A stretch of DNA of 64,000 bases from Bacteroidales bacterium (GTDB lineage: Bacteria; Bacteroidota; Bacteroidia; Bacteroidales; Marinifilaceae): positions 51,203 to 115,202 of the forward strand of contig SUWY01000004.1 in NCBI GenBank assembly GCA_015061245.1, given 5' to 3'. The notes below the pieces were generated by a model. It did not search any database. It saw only the letters and a list, made by a program, of their open reading frames with translations, and was not told where the DNA came from. The position numbers and the translations under genes were made by a program. Below, piece by piece: positions 8,495-16,271 of the stretch (its first letter is position 1; the number at the start of each line of letters is the position of its first letter).

Positions 8495-10630
8495 ATGGTA
8501 AAGAGATTTTTAAGTGCAACAATAGTGATGGCTGCAATTGCAGGTTCAGTTATGGCAAATCCTGTTATGGAGAGTGATAATGGTAAAGTGTTGACTATGG
8601 AAGAGGCAGTAATGGGTGCCGTAATTCCAAGAGTACAGTTTACTGCGTGGAGTGCAGAGGGGTCTGAGTATTTTTTCCCTAAGGGTAGTTCCTTGGTGGC
8701 AACAAATGCTGCTGACGGAAAGGAGCGTGAGGTGATGAGTTTGCAGGAGTTGAACTCTGCATTGGGTTCTAATTTAAAAGGTTTCCCAAATTTCACATTC
8801 TGCGCACCCGGAAAGATGTCGATTATGAATGGTGGCAGATATGTGATTATCGATTTGGCCACAAAGAGTGTGGAGAAGGCAATACAACTGCCAAAGGGTG
8901 CTACCGAGATTACATATAATGCCAAACGTAATGGTGTTGCTTTTGTAAAGGATAATAACCTGTTCTTCAGTGATGGTAACCAGATTGCCATTACTAATGA
9001 GAAAGATAAGAATATAGTTAGTGGTACAGCGGTAAGCCGTAATGAGTTTGGAATTACCAATGGTATTTTCTGGGCTCCTGATGGAGAGAAGGTTGCTTAT
9101 TACCAGAAGGATGAGAGTAATGTTACAACTTTCCCATTGTTGGATATTACAACACGTACAGGCTCTTTGGTTGAGTTGAAGTATCCTATGAATGGAATGA
9201 AATCTGAAATTGTATCGCTTTTTGTTTATGATTTCAAGAGTGGTAAGAGCACAAAGATGCAGGTTACCGATTTCGACGAGGAGCGTTATTTGACAAATAT
9301 TACATGGTCTCCGGAGTCAGATAAGATCTATATTCAGGTGTTGAACCGTGCACAGAAGGAGATGCACTTAAATGCTTATTGTGCAGCTACCGGTAAGTTT
9401 ATCAATACTCTTTTCGTGGATAAGGATAGCAAGTTTATGGAGCCTATCTGTGGGTTACACTTTATTCCTAATCAGAGCGACAAGTTTATCTATGTTACAA
9501 ACAGCCGCGATGGATATAAGAGTTTGTATCTTCACTCAACCGATGGTAAACTTATCAAGCGTTTGACCAATGTTGATGCAGATGTCGAGTTTATTGGTTG
9601 TGATGGTAAGAAGGTGTATTACACATCGGCAGAGGTGAGTCCTATTGATAATCATCTGTTCAGTGTGGATATTAAGAGCGGAAAGAGTGTTCGTTTGACC
9701 AAAGAGGAGGGTTGGCATAGAGTTGCATTTAGTGCAGATTACAAGTTCTTTACCGATACTTACTCTTCGCTCCATGTTCCGACAACAAAGAGTGTGGTTA
9801 AGAATAATGGAACAGTTGTTAAGGTGTTGACCGAGGGTAAGAATCCTGCTGCCGATTATAATTTTGGTGAGGTTACAATTGGTACCGTTAAGAGTGCAGA
9901 TGGAAAGTACGATAACTACTACCGTTTGATTAAGCCTATGGATTTTGATTCAACTAAGGTCTATCCTGTTATTCTATATGTTTATGGAGGTCCTCACTCT
10001 CAGTTGGTAAAGAACTCTTGGTTAGCGGAGATTCGTTACTGGGAGATGTATATGGCTCAACATGGTTATGTAGTGTTTGTGATGGATAATCGTGGAACTC
10101 CTAACCGTGGTGCTGAGTATGAGCGTGAAATCCATAAAAATTGTGGTCAGGCAGAGATGGCCGATCAGGTAAAGGGTATGGAGTGGTTGCTTTCTCATAG
10201 CTGGTGCGATAAGAATCGTGTAGGTGTTCATGGATGGAGCTATGGTGGATTTATGACTATTTCATTGATTACCAATTATCCGGAACTGTTTAAGGTTGCT
10301 GTAGCGGGTGGTCCTGTTATTGATTGGAAGTGGTACGAGATTATGTATGGCGAGCGATATATGGAGACAGCTGCTACAAACCCCGAGGGTTTTGCAAAGA
10401 GCTCGCTCATTAATAAAGCCAAGGATTTGAAGGGTAAGTTGCTGATTTGCCAGGGTGCAATTGACAATGTGGTTGTTTGGGAGCATAGTTTGAGCTTTAT
10501 TCGAGAGTGTATCAAGAATAATGTACAGGTTGATTACTTCCCATATCCATGCGCCGAGCACAATGTGATGGGTAAGGATAGAATTCACCTGATGCAGAAG
10601 GTTACCAACTATTTTGAAGATTATTTGTAA
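8495..10630 (+). CDS. Dipeptidyl-peptidase IV-like S9 serine peptidase
   Basis: 711 residues from the ATG at 8495, chosen because it opens a signal peptide (MVKRFLSATIVMAAIAGSVMA) right after the previous stop; longer starts overlap the TRIC gene. An N-terminal beta-propeller (about residues 60-470) is followed by an alpha/beta-hydrolase domain with HGWSYGGF (catalytic Ser), an Asp in QGAIDNVV and a His in CAEHNV. S9B enzymes remove Xaa-Pro dipeptides from peptides in the periplasm or on the surface. Typical family length. The asmA-like gene starts 4 bases downstream. Confidence 0.92.
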   Translation: MVKRFLSATIVMAAIAGSVMANPVMESDNGKVLTMEEAVMGAVIPRVQFTAWSAEGSEYFFPKGSSLVATNAADGKEREVMSLQELNSALGSNLKGFPNFTFCAPGKMSIMNGGRYVIIDLATKSVEKAIQLPKGATEITYNAKRNGVAFVKDNNLFFSDGNQIAITNEKDKNIVSGTAVSRNEFGITNGIFWAPDGEKVAYYQKDESNVTTFPLLDITTRTGSLVELKYPMNGMKSEIVSLFVYDFKSGKSTKMQVTDFDEERYLTNITWSPESDKIYIQVLNRAQKEMHLNAYCAATGKFINTLFVDKDSKFMEPICGLHFIPNQSDKFIYVTNSRDGYKSLYLHSTDGKLIKRLTNVDADVEFIGCDGKKVYYTSAEVSPIDNHLFSVDIKSGKSVRLTKEEGWHRVAFSADYKFFTDTYSSLHVPTTKSVVKNNGTVVKVLTEGKNPAADYNFGEVTIGTVKSADGKYDNYYRLIKPMDFDSTKVYPVILYVYGGPHSQLVKNSWLAEIRYWEMYMAQHGYVVFVMDNRGTPNRGAEYEREIHKNCGQAEMADQVKGMEWLLSHSWCDKNRVGVHGWSYGGFMTISLITNYPELFKVAVAGGPVIDWKWYEIMYGERYMETAATNPEGFAKSSLINKAKDLKGKLLICQGAIDNVVVWEHSLSFIRECIKNNVQVDYFPYPCAEHNVMGKDRIHLMQKVTNYFEDYL

Positions 10631-10633
10631 TAT

Positions 10634-13600
10634 ATGAAGAGAGGCTTGAGATTATTTCTGCGGTTTATAGGTATTACTATAGCCGTATTCGTTGGAGTAT
10701 TGGCAATATTTATTATTGCAGTAAATATTTACTGCAGTGACGAGAAGATTCGTGAAATAATCTCGGAGTATTCGGATAGTAGTCTGAGCGTTAACATTGA
10801 GGCGGGGGAGTATAATGTTAGTCCATTGCGACGTTTTCCTTCAATGACCTTGTCTGTCAGGGATTTGGTTGTTACATCGGATAGAGTTAATGACTCTCTA
10901 TATGTTCCTGTGGCAGAGGATACTTTGCTAAGAGTTAAGCAGGCCGACATTGCAATGTCGGCTTTGCCGTTGTTAGCCGGCAGGTTCGTTTTTGCAGGAA
11001 TATTTATTGATAGTATTGGAGCTAATTATACTGTTTTCCCAGATAGTACATCGAATTGGGATTTGGTTATTGAGAATTCACAAGTTGATACTATTGCTAT
11101 CGTAGTTGATGAGGATAGTGGTGAAACCTCGGTATCGGGAATTGCTATCAAGCAGTTTGTAATAAATGATGCTGATATTCTATATGACGATCAAGTTTCC
11201 GGTCAATATGTAAGTTTGAACGGAGGTTCTTTGGAGTTGCGAGGTGGAATGTCTAAGCAACGCGGTTTGTTCCTGAATGTCGATTTCGATTCCAAGAGTG
11301 TAAATTATGTCTCTCAAGGTGAGCATTTTATAGATGATTTGTCAATAGGATTACAAGGTAGATTTTTCGTTAAAAACGACTCCTCGGCTATTATGTTGAA
11401 TAATACCAAGTTGCGTTTGAATAATATTGATGTTACTTGTAATGGTTCAATTTTTAGCGATACTTCGGTTGTTGATGGTGGAGCTATTCTTGATTTGAAC
11501 TACTCTTTGGATTTACCTGAGTTGAATGAGTTGTGGAGAGTTGTTCCTCACAGATATGCTCAGTTTGCTGAGGGTGTTCAGGTGTCAGGCCTTGCCAAAT
11601 GTCAGGGTAATGTGTATGGCAAATTGAATAATAGAGAGTTGCCGCATATTGATGGAGAGTTTATGACTCAAAGTGTAAGTTTTCAACACAAAGATATGCT
11701 TGGCAGTATTGATACCCTTGATATCAGAATGTTGCTGGATTTGGACTTGAATAATCCTAATAACCAGAATTTGGTGTTGCATAGGTTGAATTTGGTTGGA
11801 ACGGGTATTAAGGCTAAGTTAAGCGGTCAGGTTTCACGTTTGATTGCCGATCCGCATATTCAATTAAGAAGCGAGTTGAATGTTGATGCAGAGAAGATGT
11901 TGGCCCTTTTTCCTGACACTTTAGGAGTTGTGGCTCGTGGAGATATTGATGGAAATTTGAGGTTGAATTTTAAGTTGTCAGATATTCAGAACAGCAATTA
12001 TGGAAAGATTAGAGCCGGTGGTAGATTGTCAATTCCCCATTTCTGTTTTGAGCTGCCTGCCGATAGTATAGGAGTGCATATCGATAGCGCTTCAATGTTT
12101 TTGGGCTCCGGTATGGGTGGAAGACGCATTTCCGGTAAGGTTGTTGTGCAGGATACATCGTTGACCCCATTGGGAGGTTCGTTGCGTTGGAAACGATTCG
12201 AGGCCTCGCTAAAAAAGGGAAATGTATTCTATACCGATTCAGTGCGTGTCTCACTTAGAACAGTCCAGGTGGCGGATACTAATGCTATTGTTCCGTTGAA
12301 GGCGGCTGTTATGTGGCAGAATTTAAGAGCTTTGCGTTATGATTCTGCTTGGCTGAGTTCGAAATATTTGTCGCTTGATGCTGATTTGAAGTCCGATGCT
12401 AATGATAAGAAGATTCCTACTTTGGTTGCAAGTTTGAGGAGCGACTCTCTGTTGTTTACTCCATTTAGAGACCGTTTGTTTACATCGCGGATAGATGTAA
12501 CTATCGATGCTAAGTGTAAGGATGTTGAGAAAAATGCTTGGACAGCAATCTCAATCTTTACCTTGAGGAATTTGTCTCTTTATACAATGTTCTATCCATT
12601 GGAGATTAAGTCTAAGTTGTTTAAGGTTGCAACCGATGCCAATAGTTTCTCTCTCACCGGTGATGAAATGAGGGTGGGACGCTCTGATTTTCAACTTAGA
12701 GGTAGAGTTTTCAATGCCTGGAACTGGCTTTGGAAGGGCGATACTGTTGCCATGAGATTGAATGTAACATCGGATAGGATTAATATCAACCAATTGCTAA
12801 AGGCAATGGACGAGGGTAATCTTTACAAGGCACGATTGGACTCTATTCGTGGTGAGAGAGCAGCTCTTGAGTCTACGATACAAGAGGAGGGCATTGATAA
12901 AGCTCCTATTGAGTTGGCGGACACAACCTCGCCCATTAAATTCAATCATGTTTATGTCATTCCCGAGAAGTATAGAGTTGATTGTGATTTGAATGCCAAG
13001 AGTATGGTTTTGGGCCGATGGAGAATGCAGAATGCCAAGGCGTTAATCAATATCAATGATGGTGTTGCAAAGCTATCGGAGATGAGTGTGAATTCAAGTA
13101 TCGGCGATGTTTTGGCTCGTGGATTGTATACTGCCGAGGATACAACCAAGGCATTTGCAGGATTTGCAATGAGTATGAAGAATGTGCAGATTGGTAATCT
13201 GCTCGATGTTGTGCCTCAATTCGATACTGTTATGCCTATGCTTACTTCGCTTTCAGGTAATGTGAATGTCGATTTTGCTGTTGCCGGTAATTGGGATCAG
13301 GATATGAGCGTTGATATGAATTCGCTTAACGGTGCAGCTTGTATTGATGGTAAGGATTTGGTTCTAATGGATGGCGAGACCTTCTCGACTATTGCCAAGA
13401 AGTTGAAATTCAAGAATAAAAAGCGCAATCTTATAGATACTTTGTCGGTTACTTTGTCAATGAGCGAGGGCATGGTTGATATCTATCCGTTTGTCTTTAA
13501 GATGGATAGATATAGAGCAGCTGTTGGCGGAAAACAGGGATTGGATATGAGTTATAAGTACCATATCTCTATTCTGGATAGCCCTATTCCGTTTAAGTTC

Positions 13601-13867
13601 GGATTGACTATCTCCGGCAATGGCGATGATATGAAGTTTAAGATTACAAAGGCCAAATATAAAGACTTAATGAAACCTACTTCAAAATATAACGTTCAGC
13701 AGATTAGAGTTGATTTGAAGGAGAAGATTTCAGGTTTCCTTGATGAGATTAAGGATCAGAGTTATGCTCTTCCGAAGTTTACATTTGTTGAGGAGGATGA
13801 TAGTGAGGATGAGATGAGCGATGAGGAGCTTCAGAAGGCTTTGGATAATTATAAAGAGACAGAATGA
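10634..13867 (+). CDS. Large AsmA-like (TamB/YhdP-superfamily) envelope protein
   Basis: 1077 residues with one N-terminal membrane anchor (about residues 8-30) and a long periplasmic beta-rich body. The start has the AsmA pattern (anchor, then SVNIEAGEYNVSPLRRFPSMTLSVRDLVV), and the C-terminal region around residues 860-1030 (GNVNVDFAVAGNW, DGKDLVLMDGETFSTIAKKLKF) is the AsmA C-terminal domain. Family members form hydrophobic-groove bridges thought to move phospholipid between membranes. The last codons are acidic. It overlaps the mscS start by 4 bases (ATGA), so translation is probably coupled. Confidence 0.85.
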   Translation: MKRGLRLFLRFIGITIAVFVGVLAIFIIAVNIYCSDEKIREIISEYSDSSLSVNIEAGEYNVSPLRRFPSMTLSVRDLVVTSDRVNDSLYVPVAEDTLLRVKQADIAMSALPLLAGRFVFAGIFIDSIGANYTVFPDSTSNWDLVIENSQVDTIAIVVDEDSGETSVSGIAIKQFVINDADILYDDQVSGQYVSLNGGSLELRGGMSKQRGLFLNVDFDSKSVNYVSQGEHFIDDLSIGLQGRFFVKNDSSAIMLNNTKLRLNNIDVTCNGSIFSDTSVVDGGAILDLNYSLDLPELNELWRVVPHRYAQFAEGVQVSGLAKCQGNVYGKLNNRELPHIDGEFMTQSVSFQHKDMLGSIDTLDIRMLLDLDLNNPNNQNLVLHRLNLVGTGIKAKLSGQVSRLIADPHIQLRSELNVDAEKMLALFPDTLGVVARGDIDGNLRLNFKLSDIQNSNYGKIRAGGRLSIPHFCFELPADSIGVHIDSASMFLGSGMGGRRISGKVVVQDTSLTPLGGSLRWKRFEASLKKGNVFYTDSVRVSLRTVQVADTNAIVPLKAAVMWQNLRALRYDSAWLSSKYLSLDADLKSDANDKKIPTLVASLRSDSLLFTPFRDRLFTSRIDVTIDAKCKDVEKNAWTAISIFTLRNLSLYTMFYPLEIKSKLFKVATDANSFSLTGDEMRVGRSDFQLRGRVFNAWNWLWKGDTVAMRLNVTSDRININQLLKAMDEGNLYKARLDSIRGERAALESTIQEEGIDKAPIELADTTSPIKFNHVYVIPEKYRVDCDLNAKSMVLGRWRMQNAKALININDGVAKLSEMSVNSSIGDVLARGLYTAEDTTKAFAGFAMSMKNVQIGNLLDVVPQFDTVMPMLTSLSGNVNVDFAVAGNWDQDMSVDMNSLNGAACIDGKDLVLMDGETFSTIAKKLKFKNKKRNLIDTLSVTLSMSEGMVDIYPFVFKMDRYRAAVGGKQGLDMSYKYHISILDSPIPFKFGLTISGNGDDMKFKITKAKYKDLMKPTSKYNVQQIRVDLKEKISGFLDEIKDQSYALPKFTFVEEDDSEDEMSDEELQKALDNYKETE

Positions 13868-15036
13868 AGGAATTGGCAGAGTGGACTATGGAGGTCTTGA
13901 ATATAGACCCCGAGTCTGAGAATTGGATATATGATATACTGCTGTTGGTGATGATTGTTTTCATTGCTACAGTGTGTGGAATAATTATGCGTAGATTGAT
14001 TCTTCCTCTTGTTAAAAAGTTAGTGAGAAAGACTCATGTTAAGTGGGATGATTATATCTTTAGTGATGGTGTAATTAAGGTGATAGGACAGCTTGTCCCG
14101 GCTATTATTGCATACTTTTTAACCTCGCTGCTGTTTGAAATTAAGGATACTATATTTCATGATTTGGTATGGCGTGTCATGAATGTATATCTGATTGCGG
14201 TTATCATTAAGTTTGTATGTGCTGTTATTGAGTCAATTGATGTGATTACATCGCAACATAGCACATTGAAAGATAGACCTTTGCATGGCGTGTATCAGAT
14301 GTTTAAGCTGATTGCGATATGTCTTGGTATAATTGTGATTATTGCCAATATAATTGGAAAATCGCCATTGACTTTGATTACCGGAATCGGAGCTGCCGCA
14401 ACTGTTTTGATGTTGGTATTTAAGGATTCTATTGTAGGTTTTGTGGCGGGAATTCAGTTGTCGGCTAATGATATGTTGCGCCCGGGCGATTGGATTTGTG
14501 TACCAAAGGCCGGTGCAGATGGAGAGGTAATCGATGTTTCGATGACAACCGTAAAGGTGCAGAATTGGGATAAGACAATCACCACTGTCCCCCCTTATGC
14601 TTTGGTGAGCGAGGCCTTTCAGAATTGGCGAGGAATGAAGGAGAGTGGTGGAAGAAGAATGAAGCGTTCAATTCGCATAGATATGCAGACTATTCGTAGG
14701 TGTACCGAGAGTGAGATTGAGAATCTATTGAATAAGAAGCTCCTTGCCAAAGAGGATTTGGATGATGAGAATGTAAATGCCGTTCTCTATACGCGAAGTG
14801 TGGAGCGTTACATGAAAAAGCACGCCATGATACACCAAAATATGACAATTATGGTGCGTCAGTTGGAGCCTGATAGCGAGGGATTGCCTATCGAGTTCTA
14901 CTGTTTCTGTGCAGATACAAACTGGGTGGCATACGAGCATTTCCAGACCTCGTTCATGGGGCATGCTTTGACTATAATGCCTGAGTTTGGTTTGCGTGTT
15001 TTTCAGAGAAGTACAACCTATCATGATTTTAAATAG
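13864..15036 (+). CDS. MscS-family mechanosensitive channel (YbdG-like)
   Basis: 390 residues. Four to five membrane helices in the first 200 residues end in the pore-lining TM3 with GIGAAATVLMLVFKDSIVGFVAGIQL-type small-residue packing, followed by the beta domain (DMLRPGDWICVP, DGEVIDVSMTTVKVQNWDKTITTVP). The length and long C-terminal region fit the YbdG/medium-size MscS class, which opens on hypo-osmotic shock. Overlaps the AsmA-like gene. Confidence 0.92.
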   Translation: MKELAEWTMEVLNIDPESENWIYDILLLVMIVFIATVCGIIMRRLILPLVKKLVRKTHVKWDDYIFSDGVIKVIGQLVPAIIAYFLTSLLFEIKDTIFHDLVWRVMNVYLIAVIIKFVCAVIESIDVITSQHSTLKDRPLHGVYQMFKLIAICLGIIVIIANIIGKSPLTLITGIGAAATVLMLVFKDSIVGFVAGIQLSANDMLRPGDWICVPKAGADGEVIDVSMTTVKVQNWDKTITTVPPYALVSEAFQNWRGMKESGGRRMKRSIRIDMQTIRRCTESEIENLLNKKLLAKEDLDDENVNAVLYTRSVERYMKKHAMIHQNMTIMVRQLEPDSEGLPIEFYCFCADTNWVAYEHFQTSFMGHALTIMPEFGLRVFQRSTTYHDFK

Positions 15037-15044
15037 AGTTGGTG

Positions 15045-16100
15045 ATGAAAAGAAATCTGTTTTTGATAATTGCAATATTCTTGGGTATAGTTGGTATTCT
15101 GTTGCTTGGCAACATTATAACCATTGGAGATAAATTGGGGCAACTAACCCATGTTTATGTAGAGTATGCTTTTTATGGAGTTATTCTGATACTTCTATTG
15201 ATATATGTTGTGCGTCCCATTGTTAAGGTGCATCGTGCACCGGAGTTTCCTGTGTTGAGTGTCGATGAGTCGTGGAATGTTGCGCAGTTAAAGCACTTTG
15301 CGAAGAGATTGGCAAAGAGTTGCGGTTATATTCAGGATGCAGAGCGAAGAAAAGCGCATCAGCAGGAGCTGATTGCTGCAATTAAGGCCGGTGGAGATAA
15401 TAGTGAAGAGATTCGTTCAATTGTAGCGAATGAGGTGGCTTTACGCCTTGATGGCTCGAAAGAGATGGGGGTTATGGGAATCAATAACCGAATCAAGGAG
15501 TGGGGTAAGACAGTTTTTCTTGTTACGGCAGTTTCGCAAAATAGTAAGTTTGATACAGTTGCAGTGCTGATTATGAACTATAAGTTGATATCGGATATTG
15601 TGTTGGCAACAGGATTCAAACCAACTAAACAACAGATGTTTAAACTGTATGTTAGAGTGTTGACTACTGCGCTGATTACCTATTGTGCTTCTCAGGTATT
15701 TACCGATGTCGATGGAGTTGCTCCGTTCGATTTTGCTGATGCAGCAGATCCGGATATGGCAGATGCCGGTTCGGATTTGGGCGATGTTGATGTTGACGAT
15801 ACCGGTTTTGGACCAACATTGATGCACAACTTGAAGAAGTTGACTATTCCGGGCGTTTTGGTCGGTTCGGCAATTGAGGGGTGTATAAACTCGCTTCTTA
15901 CAATGCGAATAGGTTACGTTACCCGTTCTTATCTTACAGAGGGACCTGCGGCATTATCGGGTGTAAAGAATAAGCGAAGAGTAAAACGTAGAGCCATAAA
16001 AGAGTCTTTAAAATCAATGCCTGCTGTCATTGCCCACAGTAGTGCCGCCATTGGTAAAACTACCGCCAAAGTGCTGAAAGGCCTTTTTGTGAGTGAGTAG
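15045..16100 (+). CDS. Membrane protein with DUF697-like C-terminal domain
   Basis: 351 residues from ATG 15045. Two N-terminal membrane helices (about residues 4-25 and 40-58), a soluble helical region, then a DUF697-type segment (about residues 160-330: NYKLISDIVLATGFKPTKQQ, a small hydrophobic stretch, TIPGVLVGSAIEGCINSLLTMRIGY). DUF697 also occurs in YcjF and in GTPase partners; function unknown. An acidic loop of repeated Asp/Ala lies near residues 220-250. Last gene of the run that begins at 3721. Confidence 0.7.
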   Translation: MKRNLFLIIAIFLGIVGILLLGNIITIGDKLGQLTHVYVEYAFYGVILILLLIYVVRPIVKVHRAPEFPVLSVDESWNVAQLKHFAKRLAKSCGYIQDAERRKAHQQELIAAIKAGGDNSEEIRSIVANEVALRLDGSKEMGVMGINNRIKEWGKTVFLVTAVSQNSKFDTVAVLIMNYKLISDIVLATGFKPTKQQMFKLYVRVLTTALITYCASQVFTDVDGVAPFDFADAADPDMADAGSDLGDVDVDDTGFGPTLMHNLKKLTIPGVLVGSAIEGCINSLLTMRIGYVTRSYLTEGPAALSGVKNKRRVKRRAIKESLKSMPAVIAHSSAAIGKTTAKVLKGLFVSE

Positions 16101-16170
16101 GAGTTGTAGTTAAAGGTCAATTTTAAGTTATTTTTATCTCCTAAAAAATCTTAAAAGATAATAATTTCAC

Positions 16171-16178
16171 TATATTTG
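16171..16178 (+). promoter_or_regulatory. Bacteroidota -7 box at the head of the RyR/TIR island
   Basis: TATATTTG matches TAnnTTTG; expected transcription start about 16184, leaving a leader of nearly 90 bases before ATG 16272. Confidence 0.6.
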
Positions 16179-16180
16179 CA

Positions 16181-16207
16181 TGGTTGATGAAGTTATTTCG
16201 TCAACCA
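16181..16207 (+). promoter_or_regulatory. 5'-leader hairpin 1
   Basis: Arms TGGTTGATGA and TCGTCAACCA form a 10-pair stem (one G-U) around a 7-base loop, beginning where the transcript is expected to start. No T-run follows, so it is more likely an mRNA-stabilising or regulatory hairpin than a terminator. Confidence 0.5.
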
Positions 16208-16217
16208 TTTCTTTTGT

Positions 16218-16241
16218 GTTGCTTGCCATGTGACAAGTAAC
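16218..16241 (+). promoter_or_regulatory. 5'-leader hairpin 2
   Basis: Arms GTTGCTTG and CAAGTAAC form an 8-pair stem with one G-U and an 8-base loop. It is directly followed by CCGCGAAGCGC, which contains the mini-hairpin heptamer GCGAAGC. Function unknown. Confidence 0.4.
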
Positions 16242-16271
16242 CGCGAAGCGCACCCCAAACTTTAGTAAAAT

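Noticed and set aside
16180..16233. A 17-codon leader frame MVDEVISSTISFVLLAM
   Set aside because: Its ATG lies only 2 bases after the -7 box, before the expected transcription start, so it is probably not on the mRNA.
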